Shown: positions 31,559-40,802 of the stretch, piece by piece
Layout: each line of letters starts with the position of its first letter
Numbering within the stretch: the stretch's first letter is position 1
Assembly: GCF_007829875.1 (NCBI RefSeq)
Contig: NZ_VIWV01000002.1
Coordinates: 124,001 to 188,000, forward strand
DNA length: 64,000 bases
Source of the DNA: Streptomyces capillispiralis
GTDB taxonomy: Bacteria; Actinomycetota; Actinomycetes; Streptomycetales; Streptomycetaceae
Direction: 5' to 3'
Program-made: the position numbers and the translations under genes
Notes under the pieces: model-generated
Seen by the model: only the letters and a program-made list of their open reading frames with translations
Databases searched by the model: none
Told to the model about the DNA's origin: nothing

Positions 31559-34485
31559 CCGCGGCGGCACCGCTGCTGGACGCGGACAGCCCTTCGCTCG
31601 CCGTCATCGGCGTGGCCGGGCGGTACCCGGGCGCACGGGATGTGGACGCGTTCTGGGAGAACCTGACGAAGGGCGTGGAGTCGGTCACCCGCTTTCCCGG
31701 CGGCCCGTCGGCACCCGAGTACGTTCCCGCGGCCGGCGTGCTGGAGGGCGCGGACGCATTCGACGCGGCCTTCTTCGGCTACTCACCGCGGGAGGCGCTG
31801 ATCCTCGATCCGCAGCAGCGTCTCTTCCTGACCTGCGCCTGGGAAGCGCTGGAGGACGCGGGGTACGACGCGCGGTCCTGCGCGGGAGCCGTCGGGGTCT
31901 ACGCGGGCAGCAGCCAGACCGACTACCTGGACACGCTGACGGCCCACCGCGACCGGCTCGGCCCGGTCAGCGAATGGCAGCTGCGGCTGGCGACCGGCAT
32001 CGACTTCCTCACCTCGCGGGTGGCCCACCGGCTCGGACTCACCGGGCCCGCGGTGACGGTGCAGACCGCCTGCTCGACGTCGCTGGTCGCCATCCACGTC
32101 GCCGCCCAGGCGCTGCTGTCCGGCGAGTGCGACCTGGCCCTGGCCGGCGGAGCCTGCGTCCACGTCCCGGTGCGTCTGCCCGAGTACACGGAGGGCGGTG
32201 TCATCGCGCCCGACGGCCACTGCCGGGCCTTCGACGCACGGGCTCAGGGGACCGTGGCAGGTAACGGCGTCGGTGTCGTGGTGCTCAAGCGGCTCGTCGA
32301 CGCGCTGGAGGACGGTGACCACATCCGAGCGGTGCTGCGAGGTACCGCGGTGAACAACGACGGCATGGACAAGGTGGGCTTCACCGCCCCCGGGGTGGCC
32401 GGTCAGGCGGAGGTCATCCGCGCGGCCCACCTGGTGGCCGGGGTCGAACCGGACAGCATCGGCTATGTCGAGACGCACGGCACCGGCACACCACTCGGTG
32501 ACCCGGTGGAACTGGCGGCCCTGACCGAGGCCTTCCGGCGCGGCACCGACCGGCGCGGCTTCTGCCGCATCGGATCGGTGAAGACCAACATCGGCCACAC
32601 GGACGCGGCCGCCGGGGTGACCGGGTTCATCAAGGCGGTGCTCGCCGTCCAGCACGGCCTGATCCCGCCGAGCCTGCACTGCACTTCGCCCAACCCGCAG
32701 ATCCCCTGGGCGGACGGGCCGTTCGTGGTGAACACCGAGCCGTACCCGTGGCGCCCGGACGGTCCCCGCCGGGCCGGGGTCAGCTCGTTCGGGATCGGCG
32801 GCACCAACGCGCACGTCATCCTGGAGGAGCCACCCGCGCGGCCTGCCGCACCCGCCGCGCCCGGCCATCACCTGCTGGTGCTGTCCGCCCGGACCGCGTC
32901 CGAACTGGACCGCGGCGCCGCCCGGCTCGCCGAGCACCTGCGGCGGCGCACCGGCGAGGAGGAGGACGACGCCCGGGACCTGGCCGACACGGCGTGGACG
33001 CTGCAGGCCGGGCGGCGCGCCTTCGGATTCCGCCGGTTCGTCGTCGCCGCCGACCGCGGCGAGGCGATCGAGGCACTGACCGCGGACGACGTGGCCGGCC
33101 CGGCGCCGGTCGGCGGCGAGCGGCCGGTGGTGTTCGTCTTCCCCGGGCAGGGCGGGCAGCACGTCGGCATGGGCCGCGAACTGTACGAGAGCGACCCGGT
33201 CTTCCGCGGCGAGGTCGACGCGTGCTGCGCGCGGCTGACGCCCCTGCTCGGCCTTGACCTGCGGACGGTTCTGTACCCGGTCGGCGAGCGGCAGACCGCG
33301 GCAGCGACCGCGTCCCTGCGTGACATGGGGGTGGCCCAGCCCGCCGTCTTCGTGGTGGAGTACGCGCTCGCCCGGACGTGGCAGCGGCGCGGCGTATCGC
33401 CCTCCGCCGTCGCCGGGCACAGCCTCGGTGCCATCGCCGCGGCCTGCGTGGCCGGTGTGCTGGGCCTGTCCGACGCGCTGAGACTGGTGGCCGGGCGCGG
33501 CAGGCTGCTGCAGAGCCTGCCCGCCGGGGCCATGCTGGCCGTGCCGCTGGCCGAGCACGAGGTCACCGGACTGCTCGGCGGCGGACTGGAGTTGGCGGCG
33601 GTCAACGGGCCCGGCCAGTGCGTCCTGTCGGGGCCGCAGAAGTCGGTCGACGCGCTGTTCGCACGGCTGACGGCGGACGGTGTCGACGCGCGGCGGCTGT
33701 CCATCGCCGCCGCCGCACACAGCGCCCTGGTGGAACCGGTCCTCGCCCCGTTCGCCGCTCTGGTCGCCGACCTCGAATCGAAGGCGCCCTCCCTGCCCTG
33801 GGTGGGAGACAGCACCGGGGAGTGGGTGCCGATGGACCGTGCTCCCGGTGCCGACTTCTGGAGCGCCCACATGCGCCGGGCGGTGCGTTTCGGCGACACC
33901 CTCACCACCTTGTTCGCCGATCCGGACCGGATCCTGCTCGAGGTCGGCCCGGGCCACACGCTGACCACGCTCGCCCGCCGGCACCCGGCGCGCACCGACC
34001 GGCACCTGGTGCTGCCCAGCCTCCCCCACCGGTCCGACGGCCAGTCCGCCGTACGGACCTCGCTGGCCGCCGCGGGACGGCTGTGGGCAGCCGGCGTCGA
34101 CCTGGACTGGGCCCGGCTGCACGCGGGGCGCCGGTGCCGCACCGCGCTGCCGACCTACCCCTTCAGTCCACAGCGGTACTCACCGCTCGCCGCCGACGGC
34201 CCTGCCCCGGCGGTCACCGCCCGGCCCGCGCCGGGTGCGCAGGAGCCCGCCCGGGCCGCCGACGTCGAGGAGCAGCTCGCCCGGATCTTCGGTCAGCTGC
34301 TCGGACTGGAGGAGGTCGCCGTACAGGACGACTTCTTCGAACTCGGCGGGGACTCGCTGATCGCCGTCCAGCTCGTGTCCGCCGTCCGTGCGGCTTTCGG
34401 CGTACGCGTCACCGCCAAGCAGGTCTTCACCGCTGCCACACCACGTCGGCTGGCCCTGGTGGTCGGCGATGCCCAGCGCGTCTGA
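31555..34485 (+). CDS. Type I polyketide synthase module KS-AT-ACP
   Basis: A 976-aa minimal extension module without reductive domains. Ketosynthase: active Cys173 in VQTACSTSLVA, His308 in VETHGTGTPLGDP, His348 in KTNIGHTDAAAG. Acyltransferase: FPGQGGQHVGMG, active Ser623 in AGHSLGA, and the specificity segment reading AAAHS instead of the malonyl HAFH or methylmalonyl YASH pattern, so extender choice is open (malonyl more likely). Acyl carrier: Ser934 in DDFFELGGDSLIAVQLV. With no ketoreductase it should leave a beta-keto group on the aminoacyl chain from the upstream A-T protein. It is translationally coupled to that protein. Confidence 0.92.
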   Translation: MTAAAPLLDADSPSLAVIGVAGRYPGARDVDAFWENLTKGVESVTRFPGGPSAPEYVPAAGVLEGADAFDAAFFGYSPREALILDPQQRLFLTCAWEALEDAGYDARSCAGAVGVYAGSSQTDYLDTLTAHRDRLGPVSEWQLRLATGIDFLTSRVAHRLGLTGPAVTVQTACSTSLVAIHVAAQALLSGECDLALAGGACVHVPVRLPEYTEGGVIAPDGHCRAFDARAQGTVAGNGVGVVVLKRLVDALEDGDHIRAVLRGTAVNNDGMDKVGFTAPGVAGQAEVIRAAHLVAGVEPDSIGYVETHGTGTPLGDPVELAALTEAFRRGTDRRGFCRIGSVKTNIGHTDAAAGVTGFIKAVLAVQHGLIPPSLHCTSPNPQIPWADGPFVVNTEPYPWRPDGPRRAGVSSFGIGGTNAHVILEEPPARPAAPAAPGHHLLVLSARTASELDRGAARLAEHLRRRTGEEEDDARDLADTAWTLQAGRRAFGFRRFVVAADRGEAIEALTADDVAGPAPVGGERPVVFVFPGQGGQHVGMGRELYESDPVFRGEVDACCARLTPLLGLDLRTVLYPVGERQTAAATASLRDMGVAQPAVFVVEYALARTWQRRGVSPSAVAGHSLGAIAAACVAGVLGLSDALRLVAGRGRLLQSLPAGAMLAVPLAEHEVTGLLGGGLELAAVNGPGQCVLSGPQKSVDALFARLTADGVDARRLSIAAAAHSALVEPVLAPFAALVADLESKAPSLPWVGDSTGEWVPMDRAPGADFWSAHMRRAVRFGDTLTTLFADPDRILLEVGPGHTLTTLARRHPARTDRHLVLPSLPHRSDGQSAVRTSLAAAGRLWAAGVDLDWARLHAGRRCRTALPTYPFSPQRYSPLAADGPAPAVTARPAPGAQEPARAADVEEQLARIFGQLLGLEEVAVQDDFFELGGDSLIAVQLVSAVRAAFGVRVTAKQVFTAATPRRLALVVGDAQRV

Positions 34486-34511
34486 GCCACCGATTCCGAG
34501 AGGGAACAGTC

Positions 34512-34763
34512 ATGTTCGAGGACAACGACGGCCGGACCTACGAGGTGGTCCGCAACTCCGAGGAGCAGTACTCGCTGTGGCCGGTGGGCAGGGCGCTGCC
34601 GGCCGGGTGGGAGCGTGCGGGCGGACCGGGCGGCAAGGAGGAGTGCCTGGTCATCATCGAGGGCATGTGGCGCGACCTCCGGCCGAGGAGCGCGCGGAGG
34701 CGCGCGGCCTCCCGGCACGGCGAGACGGGACGCCGGTCCGGGGCGGACACGGCCGCCGGGTGA
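34512..34763 (+). CDS. MbtH-like protein (adenylation-domain partner)
   Basis: An 83-aa protein. The MbtH signature is present: NSEEQYSLWPVG, LPAGWERAG, KEECLVIIEGMW and RDLRPRS. MbtH-like proteins bind adenylation domains and are often needed for their folding and activity. Two A domains (29639 and 38869) are the expected partners. The last 25 residues are an Arg-rich, probably disordered extension beyond the usual 60-70 aa. AGAGGGAA lies 6-13 bases before the ATG. Confidence 0.88.
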   Translation: MFEDNDGRTYEVVRNSEEQYSLWPVGRALPAGWERAGGPGGKEECLVIIEGMWRDLRPRSARRRAASRHGETGRRSGADTAAG

Positions 34764-34869
34764 CCGCCGTCCGGCCGGCCGGAACCGGTCCACCGAGTGC
34801 CGTAGACGGCAGCCCCGCGTCCGCCTCACCCGGTCCTGTCCGGACCGTCGAGATCCCTGGGAACCCTTC

Positions 34870-35670
34870 GTGCCCGATGTCCCCGAGCCGCCACGCCCAT
34901 CGCGCTGGCTGGCCAACCGTCGCAGACGTCCCGATGCGGTGATGCGGCTGTACTGCTTCGCCCACAGCGGCGGCTCGGCCGCCGAATACGTCCGCTGGGG
35001 CGACGACCTGCCGGACATCGAGGTATGGGGGGTCCAGCTGCCCGGCCGCGGCTCGCGGCTCGACGACCCCCCGTACACCCGGGTCGGCCCGCTGGTCGAG
35101 GACCTCGTCGAACAGACCGGCTTCCGGGAGCCGTTCGCCTTCTTCGGACACAGCCTCGGTGCCCTGCTGGCCTACGAGACCGCGCGTACGCTGCGCGAGC
35201 GCGGTCTGACCGGACCTCAGCGCCTGCTGCTGTCGGCCTGTCCGGCACCGCACCGGCCCCGCGGGCTGCCGCCGATCCATCATCTCGGCGACGAGGAGCT
35301 GTTCCACGCCATCCAGTCCCGGTATGCCTCCCTGCCCGACGAGATCCTCGAGGACCCGGAGATGCGGGCGATCGTCATGGCCTCGCACCGCTGCGACTTC
35401 GAACTGGTCGACGGTTACCGCCATGTCCCCGGCGAGCCCCTCGACCTGCCCCTGCACGTGTTCGGCGGCATCGGGGACCGGCTGACCGCCGGGGAACTCG
35501 GCCAGTGGCGGCAGCACGGCCGCGGCGGCTTCTCCCTGGATCTGCTTCCGGGCGGGCACTTCTACCTCCGTGAACAGCGCGCCGCCCTGCTCGGGCTCGT
35601 CCGGGCCGCTCTGGGTGGGAACCGCCGGACCGGGGAGTCCCCCGTCGACGCCCTCTCCCACTACCTGTGA
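34870..35670 (+). CDS. Type II thioesterase
   Basis: A 266-aa alpha/beta hydrolase of the editing thioesterase family. Strand 1 is RLYCFAHSGGSAAEY, then VWGVQLPGRGSRL. The nucleophile is in FAFFGHSLGALLAYETA (Ser at about residue 94), and the catalytic histidine in LLPGGHFYLREQ near the C-terminus. The GTG at 34870 was chosen because the family homology begins right after it; the ribosome-binding site is weak. Such enzymes clear misprimed carriers. Because no module carries an integrated thioesterase, this protein may also release the product. Confidence 0.88.
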   Translation: MPDVPEPPRPSRWLANRRRRPDAVMRLYCFAHSGGSAAEYVRWGDDLPDIEVWGVQLPGRGSRLDDPPYTRVGPLVEDLVEQTGFREPFAFFGHSLGALLAYETARTLRERGLTGPQRLLLSACPAPHRPRGLPPIHHLGDEELFHAIQSRYASLPDEILEDPEMRAIVMASHRCDFELVDGYRHVPGEPLDLPLHVFGGIGDRLTAGELGQWRQHGRGGFSLDLLPGGHFYLREQRAALLGLVRAALGGNRRTGESPVDALSHYL

Positions 35671-35678
35671 AGGTGACC

Positions 35679-37487
35679 ATGCAACACGGCTCCACCCCAG
35701 CGGCGGGCTTTCTGGCCGAGCTCCACCTCGGCCGCCTGCGCTGGGACCTGATCAGCCCCTTCCCCGTCCCGTCCGACGAGGACCGCGCCCAGGGCGACGC
35801 CGCCGTCGCCGAGCTGATGCGGTTCCTGCGGGAGACCGTCGACCCGACCGAGACGGACCGCACCGGCACACTCCCCGACGGCTTCTACGATGCCTGCGCC
35901 GCCCGTGGCTACTTCGCGCTCCAGGACCCGCCCGACAAGGGCGGGCTGGGCCTGTCCGCCCACAACGCCTTCCGGATGATGCAGGCCACCGCGAGCTGGT
36001 CGGTGACCGCTTCCTTCGTCCTGGCCGTCCATCTCGGGCTGGGCGCCGGCGCCTACCTGCCGGTCCTGGCCGAGGGCGAACTGAAATCCGAGATCGAGCG
36101 GCTCCTCGCCGCGGGCGCGATCTCGGGCGACGCCGACACCGAGCCCACCGGCGCGATCAACCGGACCCGGACCACCACGGCGGTGCCGACCCAGGACGGA
36201 ACGGGCTTCCTGATCAGCGGCGAGAAGGTGTTCATCCAGAACGGCCCCGTCGCGGGGCTGCTGCGCGTCTCGGCCACCGTGCGCGACAACGGCCGCGACC
36301 ACATCCGTCTGTTCTTCGTCGACACGAGCGACCCCGGTTTCGAGGTCAGGTCCTGGCACGAGTTCCTGGGCCTGAAGGGACTGCCCAACGCGGCTCTCGT
36401 CCTCGACCGGGTCTTCGTCCCGAACAGCCGGGTCTTCACCCTCGACGGCCTGAGCAGCGAGACCGAGTGGCGCCTGGTCCCGGCCCTGCACAGCATCAGC
36501 GTCCGGGGCCGTATGTACGGCATCTCGGCGCCCGCCCTGGCCATCGGCAGGCTCTGCCTGCACTGGTCACGGGAGTTCGTCCGGCGGCGCTCGGTCGGCG
36601 GACTGGCCCTGGAGCGGTACGAGGAGATCCAGCGCATCGTGGCGTCCGGCCTCGCCGAGACCTTCGCCATGGAAAGCGTGGCCGAGTGGTGTCTGCTGGC
36701 CGAACAGCGCCATCCGGGGATCGACCTGGACCCGGAGCAGACGGTGGCCAAGAACATCACCTCGATGACGAGTTGGCGCATCGTGGACCGCACGGTGTCC
36801 CTGCTGGCCGCCGAGGGCCTGGAGACGGCGACGAGCAAGGCCCGGCGCGGCGCACAGCCGCTGCCGGTGGAGCGGTTCTTCCGTGACGCGCGTGCCCTGC
36901 GTGTGTCCGGCGGGGTGGACTTCCTGGTGGACCACTGGGCGGCACGACACCTGCTCTCACGCCACTACCCGAAGCCCCAGGCCGTGGCCGGCACCGCGAC
37001 CGACGTCAGCGCGCTGACCACCTCCCTGTCCCCGCGCAACGGCGGTCACCTGCGTTTCGTGGCCGAGCAGGCCGTGCAGTTCGCCCGCATCTGCCGCGAC
37101 CTGGTGGACCGTCACCCGGATCCCGAGGAGCTCTTCGCCGAGGAGCACACGCTCATCCTGCTCAGCAGGCTGTCCGGCGAGTTGTTCAGCATGTCCGTGG
37201 TCCTGGCCAAAGCCGCCCGGTCACACCCCGACGGGACGGGGCCCGCCCAGGAACTCGCCGACGTGTTCTGTTCCGAGGCCCGCCACCGGATCGCCGACGC
37301 CCGACGCCGCCTGGCCGACACCGACGGGCCCGACCACGCCGGTCTCTGCGGACAGTGGCTCCACGGCGAGCGACTGGAGTTCCTTCTGCGCGACACCGTC
37401 ACCGCCACCCCGCCCACCGGGACGGCGCCCCCGTCCGGCCCCCACCGCAAGCCGTGCTCGCACAGCGGACAGGATGCCTCCGCATGA
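35679..37487 (+). CDS. Acyl-CoA dehydrogenase-like oxidoreductase of the cluster
   Basis: A 602-aa flavoprotein of the acyl-CoA dehydrogenase fold, longer than the usual 380-400 aa because of a C-terminal helical extension after about residue 430. Family marks: LQDPPDKGGLGLSAHNAF, the middle domain FLISGEKVFIQNGPVAG, and the C-terminal helix ARALRVSGGVDFLVDHW where the catalytic region normally lies. It probably desaturates or hydroxylates an acyl or aminoacyl group on a carrier protein. ATG 35679 is preceded by GAAGGTG; GTG 35667 overlapping the thioesterase stop is an alternative. The stop overlaps the condensation gene start (ATGA). Confidence 0.85.
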   Translation: MQHGSTPAAGFLAELHLGRLRWDLISPFPVPSDEDRAQGDAAVAELMRFLRETVDPTETDRTGTLPDGFYDACAARGYFALQDPPDKGGLGLSAHNAFRMMQATASWSVTASFVLAVHLGLGAGAYLPVLAEGELKSEIERLLAAGAISGDADTEPTGAINRTRTTTAVPTQDGTGFLISGEKVFIQNGPVAGLLRVSATVRDNGRDHIRLFFVDTSDPGFEVRSWHEFLGLKGLPNAALVLDRVFVPNSRVFTLDGLSSETEWRLVPALHSISVRGRMYGISAPALAIGRLCLHWSREFVRRRSVGGLALERYEEIQRIVASGLAETFAMESVAEWCLLAEQRHPGIDLDPEQTVAKNITSMTSWRIVDRTVSLLAAEGLETATSKARRGAQPLPVERFFRDARALRVSGGVDFLVDHWAARHLLSRHYPKPQAVAGTATDVSALTTSLSPRNGGHLRFVAEQAVQFARICRDLVDRHPDPEELFAEEHTLILLSRLSGELFSMSVVLAKAARSHPDGTGPAQELADVFCSEARHRIADARRRLADTDGPDHAGLCGQWLHGERLEFLLRDTVTATPPTGTAPPSGPHRKPCSHSGQDASA

Positions 37488-38869
37488 TCGGCCTCTCCCG
37501 TTCCCAGGAGATCATCTGGCTCCACGAGGAGCTCTTCCCCGAAAGCCGTGCCTACAACTTCACCGCGGCCCTGGACCTGCGCGGTCCGCTGGACGAGCAG
37601 GCCCTGCGGCAGAGCCTGGTGATCGTTCTCGCCCGCCACGAGGCCTTCCGCCTCGAAGTGGACCCCGAGGTGTTCCCGCCCGGACAGCGTCTGAAGGAGA
37701 CCTGCCCGTTGCGCTACCGCACCGTGGACCTCACGGACGCCGAGGACCCGGAGGCGGCGTTCGAGGAGGTGTGGCGCGAGCAGCACGACGAGCCGTTCGA
37801 CACCGCCGAGGCGCCCATGGTGCGCTGGACCCTTGTCCGGCTGGGGACGGAGCACCACCGGCTGCTCCAGACCGAACACCACCTGGTGCACGACGGCTGG
37901 TCCTTCGGCCTGGTCCTGCGCGACCTGTTCACCGCCTACCGCTCGCTGGCCCAGGACGTCCCCGTCGACCTGCCGGAACCGGGCTCCTACATCGAGCACA
38001 TCCGCCGTTCGACGGCCGTCGAGGACCGGGAAGGCCATCAGGACGCGGCCATGGCGTACTGGCGCACCGCCCTGGACGGCGCCGCCTTCGACCTGCCGCT
38101 GTCCGGTCTGGTGGACGCGCGGCGGGTCCGGGACGTCCCGCACGGCGACCAGCTGCGGCAACCGCTGGAGCCCGGGCTGGCCGAACGCCTGCGGGCCGCC
38201 GCCCGCAGCCACGGGCACACCCCGTTCTCGGTCCTGCTCACCCTCTTCGCGGAGTTGCTGCGCCGGGAGAGCGGCCGGGCCGACCTGGTCATCGGCAGCG
38301 CGGTGGGCAACCGCCCGCCCGGCTTCCAGGAGACCGTCGGCATGTTCGTCAACACCCTCGCCCTGCGCGTGCGGCTCGAGCCCGACAGGAGTGCGCTGGA
38401 CGCGGTCGACGAGGTCACCGAGGTGCTGATCCGGTCGCTGCCGCACCAGTCGGTCCCGGTCCAGGACCTGGCCCGCGAACTCGGCGTGCACTCCGGCACC
38501 GGCCTGGACAATCCCCTGTTCCGAGTGATGTTCAGCGCGCACGACGCCCCGATCCCTCATGTCGAGGGGCTCGGCCTGGAGGTCTCCATCCACGAGGCCT
38601 TCAATTCCGGTACCTCCCGCTTCGACCTGGACGTGGTGCTGATCCCCGACTCCCGGCGGACCGTCAACGCCCGGTCGGGTCCTGGCGGCATGCTGCTGAT
38701 CTGGGACTTCGCCACCGACCTGTACGACCGCGCGCAGGTCGTCCGGCTGCAGGGACGGTTCGCCGCACTGCTGGAGGCCTATCTCGCCGACGCCGGGACC
38801 CGCCTCGCCGCGCTCGCGGCCGCAGGCACCCCGGCTCGTCCCCCGCACGAACACTCCGAGGAGATCTGA
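37484..38869 (+). CDS. Stand-alone NRPS condensation domain
   Basis: A 461-aa protein consisting of one condensation domain. C1-like start LSRSQEIIWLHEELFPES; catalytic motif EHHLVHDGWSFG (His132, His133, Asp137, Gly138); then VIGSAVGNRPPGFQETVGMFVNTLALRV (C5) and a late PLFRVMFSAHDAP. The intact HHxxxDG predicts amide-bond formation, probably between the beta-ketoacyl chain on the PKS carrier and the amino acid on the next A-T protein. It is coupled on both sides (ATGA with the dehydrogenase, TGATG with the A-T gene). Free condensation domains are less common than modular ones. Confidence 0.9.
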   Translation: MIGLSRSQEIIWLHEELFPESRAYNFTAALDLRGPLDEQALRQSLVIVLARHEAFRLEVDPEVFPPGQRLKETCPLRYRTVDLTDAEDPEAAFEEVWREQHDEPFDTAEAPMVRWTLVRLGTEHHRLLQTEHHLVHDGWSFGLVLRDLFTAYRSLAQDVPVDLPEPGSYIEHIRRSTAVEDREGHQDAAMAYWRTALDGAAFDLPLSGLVDARRVRDVPHGDQLRQPLEPGLAERLRAAARSHGHTPFSVLLTLFAELLRRESGRADLVIGSAVGNRPPGFQETVGMFVNTLALRVRLEPDRSALDAVDEVTEVLIRSLPHQSVPVQDLARELGVHSGTGLDNPLFRVMFSAHDAPIPHVEGLGLEVSIHEAFNSGTSRFDLDVVLIPDSRRTVNARSGPGGMLLIWDFATDLYDRAQVVRLQGRFAALLEAYLADAGTRLAALAAAGTPARPPHEHSEEI

Positions 38870-40791
38870 TGGGCACCCAGGAACCGGCCGGCCACCCGCT
38901 GCCCAGCATCGCCTGGGGAGGTGAGCCCGCCCCCGCTCCCGCACCGGGGACAGGGCCGCTCGAGTGGTTCGACAGCTGGCTGGCCAGGCAGCCGGACGCC
39001 CCGGCCGTGGTGAGCGGCACGACCGCATGGACCTATCGCGAGCTCGACCGGGCCGCCACGCGGATCGTACGGGCCCTGAAGGGCCGGGTCGCCCGCGGTG
39101 AGCTGGTGGGGATCTGTCTGGAGCGCTCCCCCCTGCTGGTGGCCGCGGCGGTCGCCCTGGCCCGGACGGGTGCGGTCCACCTCTCCCTCGGCGCGCGACC
39201 CGCCGTGCCACGGGTGGAATCGCTCGCGGAGGACACCGGCTTCCGTCTCCTGCTCACCGAGGGCGCCGCGGAGCTGCCGCCCGGCTGGACCGCGGAGCCG
39301 GCCGAAGGGGTGGACGGACTTGTCCTCGCCCTGCGCGGCGGGCGGCCCGAAGCAGCGCCCGATGCGGCCTTCTGCGCGGTCACCACCTCGGGCAGCACCG
39401 GCAGGCCCAAGGTGGCGCTGCTGCCGCGGGAGGCTGTCGCCAACCTCGTCCGCTGGACCTGTCATCGGCTCGGCATCGGCCCCGGGTCCCGCGTCGGCCT
39501 TTTCGTCGGCACCACTTTCGACGCCCACATCAAGGAGCTGTGGGAGGCGCTGTCGTCCGGTGCCGCCTTGTGCGTCGCGCCCGAGGACGCCCGCGGGTCG
39601 ATGACCGAGCTGTTCCAGTGGTGGCAGGAGTCGGGTCTCACGCACTGTCTGCTGCCGACCCCGCTGGCGGACCTCGCCTTCGCCCAGCCATGGCCCGCCC
39701 ACCTGGCCATGCGCCACATCCTGGTGGGCGGCGACCGGATGCTGGTCCGGCCGCCGGCGCAGTGCACCGCGGTCGTGCACAACGTGTACGGTCCGGCCGA
39801 GGCCACCGTGCTCACCACCGCCTACCGGCTGCGGGCCGGAAGCGACGACCGGACCGCCGGCGTGCCGATCGGGGAGCCGCTGACCGGCTGTGCCGTCTTC
39901 ATCACCGACGAGGACGGCCGGATCCTGCCGAGGGGAAGGGCCGGGGAGGTGCGGATCGGTGGTGCGGGACTGGCGCTCGGCTACGTGGACCCGGAACGCA
40001 CCGCCGAACGGTTCGTGCCGGCCCCCGCGGGACAGCCCTACGCGGACCGGGTGTACAGGACCGGCGACAAGGCGGTGATGCGAGCCGACGGACTGCTGGA
40101 GTTCCTCGGCCGCATGGACGACCAGGTCAAGATCAGCGGTGTGCGGATCGAACCGGCCGAGGTGGAGACGGCCCTGGAGGCCCACGATGCGGTGCGGCGC
40201 GCTGTGGTGGTCCCGTTCCGCGGCACGGGGGGAGGGCTGCGACTGGCCGCCTTCGTGCTGCTCGCCGAGGGGGCCCGGGCCGACGCCGACGCGGTGCTGG
40301 CCGCCGCCCGCGCGCGGGTGCTGAAGCAGGCGGTGCCGGCCGTGGTGCGCTTCGTCGACACCTTCCCGTGGAACGCCAACGGCAAGCTGGACCGGGCCCG
40401 GCTCGCCCTGCGGGCCGCCCCCGCGCCGTCCGCGGTCTCCGGGGACACGCGGAGCACACCGGCACCGGAGGCCGAGGACACCGAAGCGTTCCTGCTCGCT
40501 GCCTGCCGCCGTCTGCTCGACCAGCCCGACCTCACGCCCGCCGACAACTTCACCGATGCCGGGGGGACGTCGCTGGCTGTCGCGCGCCTGGTCGCGCTGC
40601 TGGAGAGCACCTACCCCGTCCGCGTGAAGGCGGCAGAGGTCATGCGCCAGCCCGATCTGGCGGCCCTGGCCGCTCTGGTCGCAGGCCGCCGCGCGGTGCC
40701 GGGCGCGCAGCTGACGTCCCCGCCGGCCCTCTCGTGCCCGCCCCCGCAGCCCGGGAAGCGAGAACGCCCGCTGCCACGGCACGCCCGGTGA
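38869..40791 (+). CDS. NRPS adenylation + thiolation protein (second A-T)
   Basis: A 640-aa A-T protein. Motifs: CAVTTSGSTGRPKVALL (A3), TTFDAHIKELWEAL (A4), NVYGPAEATVLTT (A5), YRTGDKAVMRADGLLEFLG (A7), RMDDQVKISGVRIEPAEVE (A8), FPWNANGKLDRA (A10). The carrier serine is S568 in FTDAGGTSLAVARLV. The pocket by hand alignment to GrsA reads D-A-K-L-L-G-V-V-L-K; the hydrophobic set suggests an aliphatic amino acid, but Lys in position 3 is odd. It is the last biosynthetic gene and has no thioesterase or reductase domain. It should supply the amino acid joined by the free condensation domain. Confidence 0.9.
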   Translation: MGTQEPAGHPLPSIAWGGEPAPAPAPGTGPLEWFDSWLARQPDAPAVVSGTTAWTYRELDRAATRIVRALKGRVARGELVGICLERSPLLVAAAVALARTGAVHLSLGARPAVPRVESLAEDTGFRLLLTEGAAELPPGWTAEPAEGVDGLVLALRGGRPEAAPDAAFCAVTTSGSTGRPKVALLPREAVANLVRWTCHRLGIGPGSRVGLFVGTTFDAHIKELWEALSSGAALCVAPEDARGSMTELFQWWQESGLTHCLLPTPLADLAFAQPWPAHLAMRHILVGGDRMLVRPPAQCTAVVHNVYGPAEATVLTTAYRLRAGSDDRTAGVPIGEPLTGCAVFITDEDGRILPRGRAGEVRIGGAGLALGYVDPERTAERFVPAPAGQPYADRVYRTGDKAVMRADGLLEFLGRMDDQVKISGVRIEPAEVETALEAHDAVRRAVVVPFRGTGGGLRLAAFVLLAEGARADADAVLAAARARVLKQAVPAVVRFVDTFPWNANGKLDRARLALRAAPAPSAVSGDTRSTPAPEAEDTEAFLLAACRRLLDQPDLTPADNFTDAGGTSLAVARLVALLESTYPVRVKAAEVMRQPDLAALAALVAGRRAVPGAQLTSPPALSCPPPQPGKRERPLPRHAR

Positions 40792-40802
40792 GGGGCGGGC
40801 CG

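Noticed and set aside
34615..35670. A longer thioesterase starting at 34615
   Set aside because: The first 85 codons overlap the MbtH gene in another frame and are Arg/Gly-rich. Hydrolase similarity starts after the GTG at 34870.
37474..40791. A single 1105-codon frame covering the condensation and second A-T genes
   Set aside because: Its first half is Arg/Pro-rich shadow of the condensation gene. Only the part from 38869 is the real A-T protein; the condensation domain is in another frame with its own ATGA-coupled start.
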